The notes under the pieces were generated by a model. It did no database searches. It was not told where the DNA came from and worked only from the letters and a program-made list of their open reading frames with translations. From Hydractinia symbiolongicarpus (lineage: Eukaryota > Cnidaria > Hydrozoa > Anthoathecata > Hydractiniidae): DNA of 64,000 nt. Positions 13,080 through 26,285 of this stretch are shown piece by piece. The stretch spans positions 28,340,501 to 28,404,500 of the forward strand of contig NC_079879.1 of the NCBI RefSeq assembly GCF_029227915.1, read 5' to 3'. Both the position numbers and the translations under genes were made by a program. How positions within the stretch are numbered: the first letter of the stretch is position 1; each line of letters opens with the position of its first letter.

Positions 13080-15080
13080 AAACTAAGGAAAATGTTATTT
13101 CTTGGAGTCCAATTGTCTCATTTATCACATTTATAAGGTCAAAGTTTAAAATCAGTTCAATTAAGTCCCACATTCAATTGTTTCACAGTTTAAAGCGACG
13201 CAACCTAGTGATATCAGAAACATCTCGTAAACAGATGTTGGTACGAATATGTGACGCAATCGTTGTAATTCATACGGAATAATACCGATAGAAAGTCAAT
13301 GAAATATAGTTTTTGAAACTGTCTCTATTTCTTGAGCGCGAGCTAACGGCTATGGTTTGGTCCCACAGTACAAAATGAATTTTTTATCTACATTTTTAAA
13401 TAAAGCGCTACCACAGCTCCCAGTTGAATCGATGAGTTTCAGCAATCATGTCAAACTAAGAAAAATGTTATTCCTTGGAGTCCAATTGTCTCTTTTATCA
13501 CATTTATAAGGTCAAAGTCCAAAATCAGTTCAATAAAGTCCCACAGTCAATCGTTTCACTGTTAAATGCGATGAAATCTAATAATATCAGAAAAATATCG
13601 CTAAATGCATGTTGGTACGAATATGTGACGCAACCGTCGTAACTCACACGGACTGATACCGTTACAAAGTCACCTAAATGTAGTTTTTGAAACTGTCTGT
13701 ATTTTTGGAGCACGTGCTAACGGCTAGGATTGGTCCCACAGTAAAAAATGAAAATTTTATCTACATTTTTAAATAAAGCGCTACCAAAGCTCCCAGTGTA
13801 ATCGCTTAGTTCCAGCATTCATGTCAAACTAAGAAAAATATTTTTTTTTTGGAGACCAATTGTCTCATTTATCACATTTATAAGGTCAAAGTCTAAAATC
13901 AGGTCAATAAAGTCCCACAGTCAATCGTTTCACTGTTAAAAGCGATGAAACCTAGTAATATCAGAAAAATATCGCTAAATGCATGTTGGTACGAATATGT
14001 GACGCAACCGTCGTAACTCACACGGACTGATACCGTTAGAAAGTCAATTAAATGTAGTTTTTGAAACTGTCTATATTTTTGGAGCGCGTGCTGACGGTTA
14101 GGATTGGTCCCACAGTAAATAATAAATTTTTTATCAACCTTTTTAAATAAAGCGCTGCCAGAGCGCCCAATGTAATCGCTTAGTTCCAGCAATCATGTCA
14201 AATTAAGAAGAATGTTTTTTTTTTTGAGTCCAATTGTCTCATTTATCACATTTATAAGGTCAAAGTTTAAAATCAGTTCAATTAAGTCCCACATTCAATT
14301 GTTTCACAGTTTAAAGCGACGCAACCTAGTGATATCAGAAACATCTCGTAAACAGATGTTGGTACGAATATGTGACGCAATCGTTGTAATTCATACGGAA
14401 TAATACCGATAGAAAGTCAATAAAATATAGTTTTTGAAACTGTCTCTATTTCTTGAGCGCGAGCTAACAGCTAGGATTGGTCCCACAGTACAAAATGAAT
14501 TTTTTATCTACATTTTTAAATAAAGCGCTACCACAGCTCCCAGTTGAATCGATGAGTTTCAGCAATCATGTCAAACTAAGAAAAATGTTATTCCTTGGAG
14601 TCCAATTGTCTCTTTTATCACATTTATAAGGTCAAAGTCCAAAATCAGTTCAATAAAGTCCCACAGTCAATCGTTTCACTGTTAAAAGCGATGAAACCTA
14701 ATAATATCAGAAAAATATCGCTAAATGCATGTTGGTACGAATATGTGACGCAACCGTCGTAACTCTCACGGACTGATACCGTTACAAAGTCATTTAAATG
14801 TAGTTTTTGAAACTGTCTGTATTTTTGGAGCACGTGCTAACGGCTAGGATTGGTCCCACAGTAAAAAATGAAATTTTTATCTACATTTTTAAATAAAGCG
14901 CTACCAAAGCTCCCAGTGTAATCGCTTAGTTCCAGCATTCATGTCAAACTAAGAAAAATATATTTTTTTTTGGAGTCCAATTGTCTCATTCATCACATTT
15001 ATAAGGTCAAAGTCTAAAATCAGGTCAATAAAGTCCCACAGTCAATCGTTTCACTGTTAAAAGCGATGAAACCTAATAAT
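13080..15080 (+). repeat. Trimer (1,120-bp) tandem duplication
   Basis: Private variants recur at 1,120-1,121 bp: gttattccttggag at 13,468 and 14,588; cattcaattgtttcacag with acatctcgtaaacagatg (from aaagttt at 13,142 and 14,262); cccagttgaatcgatgag at about 13,422 and 14,542. The copies differ by single bases (for example cggctatggtttgg against cagctaggattgg). The first copy covers about 13.08-14.20 kb and the second about 14.20-15.08 kb, incomplete at its right end. Confidence 0.8.
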
Positions 15081-17073
15081 ATCAGAAAAATATCGCTAAA
15101 TGCATGTTGGTACGAATATGTGACGCAACCGTCGTAACTCACACGGACTGATACCGTTAGAAAGTCAATTAAATGTAGTTTTTGAAACTGTCTCTATTTC
15201 TTTGGCGGATGCTAACGGCTAGGATTGCTCCCACAGTAAAAAATGACTTATTTATCTACATTTTTAAATAAAGCACTACCACTGCGCCCAGTGTAATCGC
15301 TTAGTTCCAGCAATCATGTCAAATTAAGAAGAATGTTTTTTTTTGGAGTCCAATTGTCTCATTTATCACATTTACAAGATCAAAGTCTAAAATCAGTTTA
15401 ATTAAGTCCCACAGACAGTTGTTTCACATTTTAAAGCGACGCAACCTAGTAATATCAGAAACATATCGCTAAATACATGTTGGTACGAAAATGTGACGCA
15501 ACCGTTGTATCTCAAACGGACTGATACCGTTAGAAAGTCAATGTAATATAGTCTTTGAAATTGTCTCAATTTCCTTAGCCCCTGCTAACGGCTAGGATTG
15601 GTCCCACAGTAAAAAATGACTTATTTATCTAAATATTTAAATGAAGCGCTATCACAGCTCCCAGTGTAATCGATGAGTTTCAGCAATCATGTCAAACTAA
15701 GAAAAATGTTATTTCTTGGAGTCCAATTGTCTCTTTTATCACATTTATAAGGTCAAAGTCCAAAATCAGTTCAATAAAGTCCCACAGTCAATCGTTTCAC
15801 TGTTAAAAGCGATGAAACCTAATAATATCAGAAAAATATCGCTAAATGCATGTTGGTACGAATATGTGACGCAACCGTCGTAACTCACACGGACTGATAC
15901 CGTTACAAAGTCATTTAAATGTAGTTTTTGAAACTGTCTGTATTTTTGGAGCACGTGCTAACGGCTAGGATTGGTCCCACAGTAAAAAATGACTTATTTA
16001 TCTAAATATTTAAATGAAGCGCTACCACAGCTCCCAGTGTAATCGATGAGTTCCAGCAATCATGTCAAACTAAGAAAAATGTTATTTCTTGGAGTCCAAT
16101 TGTCTCTTTTATCACATTTATAAGGTCAAAGTCCAAAATCAGTTCAATAAAGTCCCACAGTCAATCTTTCACTGTTAAAAGCGATGAAACCTAATAGTAT
16201 CAGAAAGACATCACTAAATGCATGTTGGTACGAATATGTGACGCAACCGTCGTAACTCAGACGGACTGATACCGTTAGAAAGTCAATGAAATATAGTTTT
16301 TGAAACTGTCTCTATTTCTTTGGCGGATGCTAACGGCTAGGATTGCTCCCACAGTAAAAAATGACTTATTTATCTACATTTTTAAATAAAGCGCTACCAC
16401 TGCGCCCAGTGTAATCGCTGAATTCTAGCAATCTTGTCAAATTAAGAAGAATGTTATTTCTTGGAGTCCAACTGTCCCATTTATCACATTTATAAGGTCA
16501 AAATCCAAAATCTGTTCAATTAAGTCCCACAGTCAACTGTTTCACAGTTAAAAGCGACGCAACCTAGTAATATCAGAAACATATCGCTAAACAGATGTTC
16601 GTACGAATATGTGACGCAATGGTGGTAATTCATACAGAATGATACCGTTAGAAAGTCAATGAAATGTAGTTTTTGAAGCTGTCTCTCATTTTGGAGCGCG
16701 TGCTAACGGCTAGGATTGGTCCCACAGTAAAGAATGAATTTTTTATCTACCTTTTTAAATAAAGCGCTGCCAGAGCGCCCAGTGTAATCGCTTAGTTCCA
16801 GCAACCATGTCAATTTAAGAAGAATGTTATTTCTTGGAGTCCAATTGTCTCATTTATCACATTTATAAGGTCAAAGTCTAAAATCAGTTCAATTGAGCCC
16901 CACAGTCAATTGTTTCACAGTTAATAGCGACGCAACCTAGTAATATCAGAAACATATCGCTAAATACATGTTGGTACGAATATGTGACGCAACCGTTGTA
17001 ACTCAAACGAGCTGATTCCGTTAGAAAGTCAATGAAATGTAGTTTTTGAAACTGTCTCTATTTCTTCAGCGCG

Positions 17074-17081
17074 CGCTAGCG
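17074..17081. other. 8-bp palindrome CGCTAGCG in anchor units (example)
   Basis: Typical of the unit that precedes the B anchor (agcgcgcgctagcggttagg). It follows an alternating GC run of 2-4 repeats whose length varies between units (agcgcgctagcgg in the 743-bp dimers). Confidence 0.7.
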
Positions 17082-17353
17082 GTTAGGATTGGTCCCACAG
17101 TACAAAATGACTTATTTATCTAATTTTTTGAATAAAGCAATAACACAGCGGCCAGTATAATTGCTGAGTTACAGCAATCATTTCATATTAAGAAGAACGT
17201 TACTTCTTCGGGTCCAGTTGTCTCATTATAACATTTAAAAGGTCAAAGTCTAAAATCAGTTCAATTAAGCCCCACAGACAGTTGTTTCACATTTTAAGGC
17301 GACGCAACCTAGTAATATCAGAAACATATCGCTAAATACATGTTGGTACGAAA

Positions 17354-20300
17354 ATGTGACGCAATCGTTGTAATTCATCCGGACTGATACCGTTAGAAAG
17401 TCAATGAAATATAGTTTTTGAAACTGTCTCTATTTCTTTGGCGGGTGCTAACGGCTAGGATTGGTCCCACAGTGAAAAATGACTTATTTATCTGCATTTT
17501 TAAATAAAGCGCTACCAGAGCGCCCAGTGTAATTGCTTAGTTCCAGCAATCATGTCAAATTAAGAAGAATGTTGTTTTTGGGAGTCCAATTATCTCATTA
17601 TAACATTAATAAGGTCACAGTCCAAAATCAGTTCAATAAAGTTTTAAAGTCAATTGTTTCACTGTTAAAAGCGATGAAACCTAGTAATATCAGAAGCATA
17701 TCGCTTAATAGTTGTTGGTACGAATATGTGACGCAATTGTTGTAGTTTATCCGGACTGATAGCGTTAGAAAGTCAATGAAATATAGTTTTTGAAAGTGTA
17801 TCTATTTTTTGAGCGCGTGCTAACGGCTAGGATTGGTCCCACAGTAAAAAATGAAATTTTTATCTACATTTTTAAATAAAGCGCTACCAAAGCTCCCAGT
17901 GTAATCGCTGATTTCCAGCAATCATGTCAAACTAAGAAAAATGTTATTTCTTGGAGTCCAATTGTCTCATTTATCACATTTATAAGGTCAAAGTCTAAAA
18001 TCAGTTCAATTGAGCCCCACAGTCAATTGTTTCACAGTTAATAGCGACGCAACCTAGTAATATCAGAAACATATCGCTAAATACATGTTGGTACGAATAT
18101 GTGACGCAACCGTTGTAACTCAAACGAGCTGATTCCGTTAGAAAGTCAATGAAATGTAGTTTTTGAAACTGTCTCTATTTCTTCAGCGCGCTAGCGGTTA
18201 GGATTGGTCCCACAGTACAAAATGACTTATTTATCTAATTTTTTGAATAAAGCAATAACACAGCGGCCAGTATAATTGCTGAGTTACAGCAATCATTTCA
18301 TATTAAGAAGAACGTTACTTCTTGGGGTCCAGTTGTCTCTTTATAACATTTAAAAGGTCAAAGTCTAAAATCAGTTCAATTAAGTCCCACAGACAGTTGT
18401 TTCACATTTTAAAGCGACGCAACCTAGTAATATCAGAAACATATCGCTAAATACATGTTGGTATGAAAATGTGACGCAATCGTTGGAATTCACCCGGACT
18501 GATACCGTTGGAAAGTCAATGAAATATAGTTTTTAAAACTGTCTCTATTTCTTCAGCGTGCGCTAGCGGTTAGGATTGGTCCCACAGTAAAAAATGAAAT
18601 TTCTATCTACATTTTTAAATAAAGCGCTACCACAGCCCCCAGTGTAATCGCTGAGTTCCAGCAATCATGTCAAACTAAGAAAAATGTTATTTCTTGGAGT
18701 CCAATTGTCTCATTTATCACATTTATAAGGTCAAAGTCTAAAATCAGTTCAATTGAGCCCCACAGTCAATTGTTTCACAGTTAATAGCGACGCAACCTAG
18801 TAATATCAGAAACATATCGCTAAATACATGTTGGTACGAATATGTGACGCAACCGTTGTAACTCAAACGAGCTGATTCCGTTAGAAAGTCAATGAAATGT
18901 AGTTTTTGAAACTGTCTCTATTTCTTCAGCGCGCTAGCGGTTAGGATTGGTCCCACAGTACAAAATGACTTATTTATCTAATTTTTTGAATAAAGCAATA
19001 ACACTGCGGCCAGTATAATTGCTGAGTTACAGCAATCATTTCATATTAAGAAGAACGTTACTTCTTGGGGTCCAGTTGTGTCTTTATAACGTTTAAAAGG
19101 TCAAAGTCTAAAATCAGTTCAATTAAGTCCCACAGACAGTTGTTTCACATTTTAAAGCGACGCAACCTAGTAATATCAGAAACATATCGCTAAATACATG
19201 TTGGTATGAAAATGTGACGCAATCGTTGGAATTCATTCGGACTGATACCGTTGGAAAGTCAATGAAATATAGTTTTTAAAACTGTCTCTATTTATTCAGC
19301 GTGCGCTAGCGGTTAGGATTGGTCCCACAGTAAAAAATGAAATTTCTATCTACATTTTTAAATAAAGCGCTACCACAGCCCCCAGTGTAATCGCTGAGTT
19401 CCAGCAATCATGTCAAACTAAGAAAAATGTTATTTCTTGGAGTCCAATTGTCTCTTTTATCACATTTATTAGGTCAAAGTCCAAAATCAGTTCAATAAAG
19501 TCGCACAGTCAATCGTTTCACTGTTAAAAGCGATGAAACCTAATAATATCAGAAAAATATCGCTAAATGCATGTTGGTACGAATATGTGACGCAACCGTC
19601 GTAACTCACACGGACTGATACCGTTAGAAAGTCAATTAAATGTAATTTTTGAAACTGTCTGTATTTTTGAAGCGCCTGCTAACGGCTAGGATTGGTCCCA
19701 CAGTAAAAAATGAAATTTTTATCTACATTTTTAAATAAAGCGCTACCAAAGATCCCAGTGTAATCGGTGAGTTCCAGCAATCATGTCAAACTAAGAAAAA
19801 TGTTATTTGTTGGAGTCCACTTGTCTCATTTATCACATTTATAAGGTCAAAGTCTAAAGTCAGTTCAATTGAGCCCCACAGTCAATTGTTTCACAGTTAA
19901 TAGCGACGCAACCTAGTAATATCAGAAAAATATCGCTAAAAGCATGTTGGTACGATTATGTGACGCAACCGTTGTAACTCAAACGAGCTGATTCCGATGG
20001 AAAGTCAATGAAATGTAGTTTTTGAAATTTTCTCTACTTCTTCAGCGTGCGCTAGCGGTTAGGATTGGTCCCACAGTACAAAATGACTTATTTATCTAAT
20101 TTTTTGAATAAAACAATAACACAGCAGCCAGTATAATTGCTGAGTTACAGCAATCATTTCATATTAAGAAGAACGTTACTTCTTGGGGTCCAGTTGTCTC
20201 ATTATAACATTTAAAAGGTCAAAGTCTAAAATCAGTTCAATTAAGTCCCACAGACAGTTAATTGACATTTTAAAGCGATGCAACCTAGTAATATCAGAAA

Positions 20301-21819
20301 CATATCGCTAAATACATGTTGGTAAGAAAATGTGACGCAATCGTTGTAATTCATCCGGACTGATACCGTTAGAAAGTCAATGAAATATAGTTTTTGAAAC
20401 TGTCTCTATTTCTTTGGCGGGTGCTAACGGTTAGGATTAGTCCCACAGTAAAAAATGACTTATTTATCTACATTTTTAAATAAAGCGCTACCAGAGCGCC
20501 CGGTGTAACTGCTTAGTTCCAGCAATCATGTCAATTTAAGAAGAATGTTGTTTTTTGGAGTCCAATTATCTCATTATAACATTAATAAGGTCACAGTCCA
20601 AATTCAGTTCAATAAAGTCCTAAAGTCAATTGTTTCACTGTTAAAAGCGATGACACCTAGTAATATCAGAAACATATCGCTAAATAGATGTTGGTACGAA
20701 TATGTGACGCAATCGTTGTAGTTTATACGGACTGATACCAATAGAAAGTCAATGAAATATAGTTTTTGAAACTGTCTCTATTTCTTGAGTGCGTGCTAAC
20801 GGCTAGGATTGGTCCCACAGTAAAAAATGAAATTGTTATCTACATTTTTAAATAAGGCGCTACCAAAGCTCCCAGTGTAATCGCTGAGTTCCAGGAATCA
20901 TGTCAAACTAAGAAAAATGTTATTTCTTGGAGTCCGATTGTCTCATTTATCACATTTATAAGGTCAAAGTCTAAAATCAGTTCAATTGAGCCCCACAGTC
21001 AATTGTTTCACAGTTAAAAGCGACGCAACCTAGTAATATCAGAAAAATATCGCTAAATGCATGTTGGTACGATTATGTGACGCAACTGTTGTAACTCAAA
21101 CGAGCTGATTCCGATAGAAAGTCAATAAAATGTAGTTTTTGAAACTGTGTCTATTTCTTCAGCGCGCGCTAGCGGTTAGGATTGGTCCCACAGTACAAAA
21201 CGACTTATTTATCTAATTTTTTGAATAAAGCAACAACACAGCGGCCAGTATAATTGCTGAGTTACAGCAATCATTTCATATTAAGAAGAACGTTACTTCT
21301 TGGGGTCCAGTTGTCTCATTATAACATTTAAAAGGTCAAAGTCTAAAATCAGTTCAATAAAGTCCCACAGACAGTTGTTTCACATTTTAAAGCGACGCAG
21401 CCTAGTAATATCAAAAACATATCACTAAATACATGTTGGTACGAATATGTGACGCAATCGTTGTAATTCATCCGGACTGATACCGTTAAAAAGTCAATGT
21501 AATATAGTTTTTAAAACTTTCTCTATTTCTTTGGCGGGTGCTAACGGCTAGGATTGGTCCCACAGTAAAAAATGACTTATTTATCTACATTTTTAAATGA
21601 AGCGCTACCACAGCGCCCAGTGTAATCGTTGAATTCCAGCAATCTTGTCAAATTAAGAAGAACGTTATTTCTTGGAGTCAAACTGTCTCATTTATCACAT
21701 TTATAAGGTCAAAATCCAAAATCTGTTCAATTAAGTCCCACAGTCAATTGTTTCACAGTTAAAAGCGACGCAACCTAGTAATATCAGGAACATATCGCTA
21801 AACAAATGTTCGTACGAAT
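17354..21819 (+). repeat. 4,466-bp (12-monomer) tandem duplication, copy 1
   Basis: Every base compared from atgtgacgcaatcg at 17,354 matches the sequence 4,466 bp downstream, without indels. Six substitutions were noticed: 17667 a/g, 17875 a/t, 19005 t/a, 19470 t/a, 19951 t/a and 20279 t/c (this copy / copy 2). The left edge is where 17,353 (a) differs from 21,819 (t). Identity is far above that between ordinary neighbouring monomers, so the duplication is recent. Confidence 0.93.
17914..19399 (+). repeat. Nested 743-bp dimer duplication inside copy 1
   Basis: The pair of units with tgagccccacag (18,011 and 18,754) and the shortened ttcagcgcgctagcgg block occurs twice, 743 bp apart. The two differ at a few sites, such as gaattcacccgg against gaattcattcgg and ctctttataacattt against gtctttataacgttt. 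The dimer step explains the 743-bp spacing in the anchor series. It must predate the 4,466-bp duplication, because both dimers are also in copy 2. Confidence 0.85.
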
Positions 21820-24800
21820 ATGTGACGCAATCGTTGTAATTCATCCGGACTGATACCGTTAGAAAGTCAATGAAATATAGTTTTTGAAACTGTCTCTATT
21901 TCTTTGGCGGGTGCTAACGGCTAGGATTGGTCCCACAGTGAAAAATGACTTATTTATCTGCATTTTTAAATAAAGCGCTACCAGAGCGCCCAGTGTAATT
22001 GCTTAGTTCCAGCAATCATGTCAAATTAAGAAGAATGTTGTTTTTGGGAGTCCAATTATCTCATTATAACATTAATAAGGTCACAGTCCAAAATCAGTTC
22101 AATAAAGTTTTAAAGTCAATTGTTTCACTGTTGAAAGCGATGAAACCTAGTAATATCAGAAGCATATCGCTTAATAGTTGTTGGTACGAATATGTGACGC
22201 AATTGTTGTAGTTTATCCGGACTGATAGCGTTAGAAAGTCAATGAAATATAGTTTTTGAAAGTGTATCTATTTTTTGAGCGCGTGCTAACGGCTAGGATT
22301 GGTCCCACAGTAAAAAATGAAATTTTTATCTACATTTTTATATAAAGCGCTACCAAAGCTCCCAGTGTAATCGCTGATTTCCAGCAATCATGTCAAACTA
22401 AGAAAAATGTTATTTCTTGGAGTCCAATTGTCTCATTTATCACATTTATAAGGTCAAAGTCTAAAATCAGTTCAATTGAGCCCCACAGTCAATTGTTTCA
22501 CAGTTAATAGCGACGCAACCTAGTAATATCAGAAACATATCGCTAAATACATGTTGGTACGAATATGTGACGCAACCGTTGTAACTCAAACGAGCTGATT
22601 CCGTTAGAAAGTCAATGAAATGTAGTTTTTGAAACTGTCTCTATTTCTTCAGCGCGCTAGCGGTTAGGATTGGTCCCACAGTACAAAATGACTTATTTAT
22701 CTAATTTTTTGAATAAAGCAATAACACAGCGGCCAGTATAATTGCTGAGTTACAGCAATCATTTCATATTAAGAAGAACGTTACTTCTTGGGGTCCAGTT
22801 GTCTCTTTATAACATTTAAAAGGTCAAAGTCTAAAATCAGTTCAATTAAGTCCCACAGACAGTTGTTTCACATTTTAAAGCGACGCAACCTAGTAATATC
22901 AGAAACATATCGCTAAATACATGTTGGTATGAAAATGTGACGCAATCGTTGGAATTCACCCGGACTGATACCGTTGGAAAGTCAATGAAATATAGTTTTT
23001 AAAACTGTCTCTATTTCTTCAGCGTGCGCTAGCGGTTAGGATTGGTCCCACAGTAAAAAATGAAATTTCTATCTACATTTTTAAATAAAGCGCTACCACA
23101 GCCCCCAGTGTAATCGCTGAGTTCCAGCAATCATGTCAAACTAAGAAAAATGTTATTTCTTGGAGTCCAATTGTCTCATTTATCACATTTATAAGGTCAA
23201 AGTCTAAAATCAGTTCAATTGAGCCCCACAGTCAATTGTTTCACAGTTAATAGCGACGCAACCTAGTAATATCAGAAACATATCGCTAAATACATGTTGG
23301 TACGAATATGTGACGCAACCGTTGTAACTCAAACGAGCTGATTCCGTTAGAAAGTCAATGAAATGTAGTTTTTGAAACTGTCTCTATTTCTTCAGCGCGC
23401 TAGCGGTTAGGATTGGTCCCACAGTACAAAATGACTTATTTATCTAATTTTTTGAATAAAGCAATAACACAGCGGCCAGTATAATTGCTGAGTTACAGCA
23501 ATCATTTCATATTAAGAAGAACGTTACTTCTTGGGGTCCAGTTGTGTCTTTATAACGTTTAAAAGGTCAAAGTCTAAAATCAGTTCAATTAAGTCCCACA
23601 GACAGTTGTTTCACATTTTAAAGCGACGCAACCTAGTAATATCAGAAACATATCGCTAAATACATGTTGGTATGAAAATGTGACGCAATCGTTGGAATTC
23701 ATTCGGACTGATACCGTTGGAAAGTCAATGAAATATAGTTTTTAAAACTGTCTCTATTTATTCAGCGTGCGCTAGCGGTTAGGATTGGTCCCACAGTAAA
23801 AAATGAAATTTCTATCTACATTTTTAAATAAAGCGCTACCACAGCCCCCAGTGTAATCGCTGAGTTCCAGCAATCATGTCAAACTAAGAAAAATGTTATT
23901 TCTTGGAGTCCAATTGTCTCTTTTATCACATTTATAAGGTCAAAGTCCAAAATCAGTTCAATAAAGTCGCACAGTCAATCGTTTCACTGTTAAAAGCGAT
24001 GAAACCTAATAATATCAGAAAAATATCGCTAAATGCATGTTGGTACGAATATGTGACGCAACCGTCGTAACTCACACGGACTGATACCGTTAGAAAGTCA
24101 ATTAAATGTAATTTTTGAAACTGTCTGTATTTTTGAAGCGCCTGCTAACGGCTAGGATTGGTCCCACAGTAAAAAATGAAATTTTTATCTACATTTTTAA
24201 ATAAAGCGCTACCAAAGATCCCAGTGTAATCGGTGAGTTCCAGCAATCATGTCAAACTAAGAAAAATGTTATTTGTTGGAGTCCACTTGTCTCATTTATC
24301 ACATTTATAAGGTCAAAGTCTAAAGTCAGTTCAATTGAGCCCCACAGTCAATTGTTTCACAGTTAATAGCGACGCAACCTAGTAATATCAGAAAAATATC
24401 GCTAAAAGCATGTTGGAACGATTATGTGACGCAACCGTTGTAACTCAAACGAGCTGATTCCGATGGAAAGTCAATGAAATGTAGTTTTTGAAATTTTCTC
24501 TACTTCTTCAGCGTGCGCTAGCGGTTAGGATTGGTCCCACAGTACAAAATGACTTATTTATCTAATTTTTTGAATAAAACAATAACACAGCAGCCAGTAT
24601 AATTGCTGAGTTACAGCAATCATTTCATATTAAGAAGAACGTTACTTCTTGGGGTCCAGTTGTCTCATTATAACATTTAAAAGGTCAAAGTCTAAAATCA
24701 GTTCAATTAAGTCCCACAGACAGTTAATTGACATTTTAAAGCGACGCAACCTAGTAATATCAGAAACATATCGCTAAATACATGTTGGTAAGAAAATGTG

Positions 24801-26285
24801 ACGCAATCGTTGTAATTCATCCGGACTGATACCGTTAGAAAGTCAATGAAATATAGTTTTTGAAACTGTCTCTATTTCTTTGGCGGGTGCTAACGGTTAG
24901 GATTAGTCCCACAGTAAAAAATGACTTATTTATCTACATTTTTAAATAAAGCGCTACCAGAGCGCCCGGTGTAACTGCTTAGTTCCAGCAATCATGTCAA
25001 TTTAAGAAGAATGTTGTTTTTTGGAGTCCAATTATCTCATTATAACATTAATAAGGTCACAGTCCAAATTCAGTTCAATAAAGTCCTAAAGTCAATTGTT
25101 TCACTGTTAAAAGCGATGACACCTAGTAATATCAGAAACATATCGCTAAATAGATGTTGGTACGAATATGTGACGCAATCGTTGTAGTTTATACGGACTG
25201 ATACCAATAGAAAGTCAATGAAATATAGTTTTTGAAACTGTCTCTATTTCTTGAGTGCGTGCTAACGGCTAGGATTGGTCCCACAGTAAAAAATGAAATT
25301 GTTATCTACATTTTTAAATAAGGCGCTACCAAAGCTCCCAGTGTAATCGCTGAGTTCCAGGAATCATGTCAAACTAAGAAAAATGTTATTTCTTGGAGTC
25401 CGATTGTCTCATTTATCACATTTATAAGGTCAAAGTCTAAAATCAGTTCAATTGAGCCCCACAGTCAATTGTTTCACAGTTAAAAGCGACGCAACCTAGT
25501 AATATCAGAAAAATATCGCTAAATGCATGTTGGTACGATTATGTGACGCAACTGTTGTAACTCAAACGAGCTGATTCCGATAGAAAGTCAATAAAATGTA
25601 GTTTTTGAAACTGTGTCTATTTCTTCAGCGCGCGCTAGCGGTTAGGATTGGTCCCACAGTACAAAACGACTTATTTATCTAATTTTTTGAATAAAGCAAC
25701 AACACAGCGGCCAGTATAATTGCTGAGTTACAGCAATCATTTCATATTAAGAAGAACGTTACTTCTTGGGGTCCAGTTGTCTCATTATAACATTTAAAAG
25801 GTCAAAGTCTAAAATCAGTTCAATAAAGTCCCACAGACAGTTGTTTCACATTTTAAAGCGACGCAGCCTAGTAATATCAAAAACATATCACTAAATACAT
25901 GTTGGTACGAATATGTGACGCAATCGTTGTAATTCATCCGGACTGATACCGTTAAAAAGTCAATGTAATATAGTTTTTAAAACTTTCTCTATTTCTTTGG
26001 CGGGTGCTAACGGCTAGGATTGGTCCCACAGTAAAAAATGACTTATTTATCTACATTTTTAAATGAAGCGCTACCACAGCGCCCAGTGTAATCGTTGAAT
26101 TCCAGCAATCTTGTCAAATTAAGAAGAACGTTATTTCTTGGAGTCAAACTGTCTCATTTATCACATTTATAAGGTCAAAATCCAAAATCTGTTCAATTAA
26201 GTCCCACAGTCAATTGTTTCACAGTTAAAAGCGACGCAACCTAGTAATATCAGGAACATATCGCTAAACAAATGTTCGTACGAAT
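21820..26285 (+). repeat. 4,466-bp (12-monomer) tandem duplication, copy 2
   Basis: Direct neighbour of copy 1. It ends inside a unit with ttcgtacgaatatgtgacg; about 25 bp further on the sequence departs from copy 1 (tcatacgg against tcatccgg, then ggaaagacaattaaatg). No third copy follows. The unit that crosses the 21.8 kb boundary is the exchange product of two different monomers, as expected from unequal crossing-over between units at the same phase. Confidence 0.93.
22380..23865 (+). repeat. Nested 743-bp dimer duplication inside copy 2
   Basis: This is the 4,466-bp-shifted counterpart of the dimer pair at 17.9-19.4 kb, with the same differences between its two halves (for example gaattcaccc near 22,955 and gaattcattc near 23,696). 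It therefore orders the events: dimer duplication, divergence of the halves, then duplication of all 12 monomers. Confidence 0.85.

Larger units (their letters stand above)
1..16880 (+). repeat. Domain A: A-type monomers with short mixed HORs
   Basis: About 45 monomers. Typical marks are cacacggactgatacc, gagcacgtgctaacgg or gagcgcgagctaacgg, and a T-run of up to about 11 in some units. One sub-type (tctttgaaattgtctcaat, with taaatatttaaatgaagcg) recurs at 2111, 2857, 4732, 5478, 6597, 8462, 10327 and 15552. These spacings equal 2, 5 (plus indels), 2, 3, 5, 5 and 14 monomers, so no single HOR is regular across the domain. From about 12.0 kb, units with ttcatccggactg and ttcgtacgaatatg become common and lead into domain B. 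The end was set where units with aattgagccccacag first appear (about 16.89 kb). Confidence 0.8.

Noticed and set aside
14212-14403. An ATG-initiated frame of 63 codons
   Set aside because: It starts inside the T-run of one unit and exists only through that run's length. The sister trimer copy lacks it.
86-15954. Recurring minus-strand reading frames of 62-97 codons in domain A (for example 86-274, 831-1019, 1205-1498, 15766-15954)
   Set aside because: They recur only because the monomer recurs. Those I checked begin at GTG or TTG, not ATG; adjacent units lose the frame through indels or stops; and no recognisable domain is present. Similar frames are expected when stop-free phases are copied.
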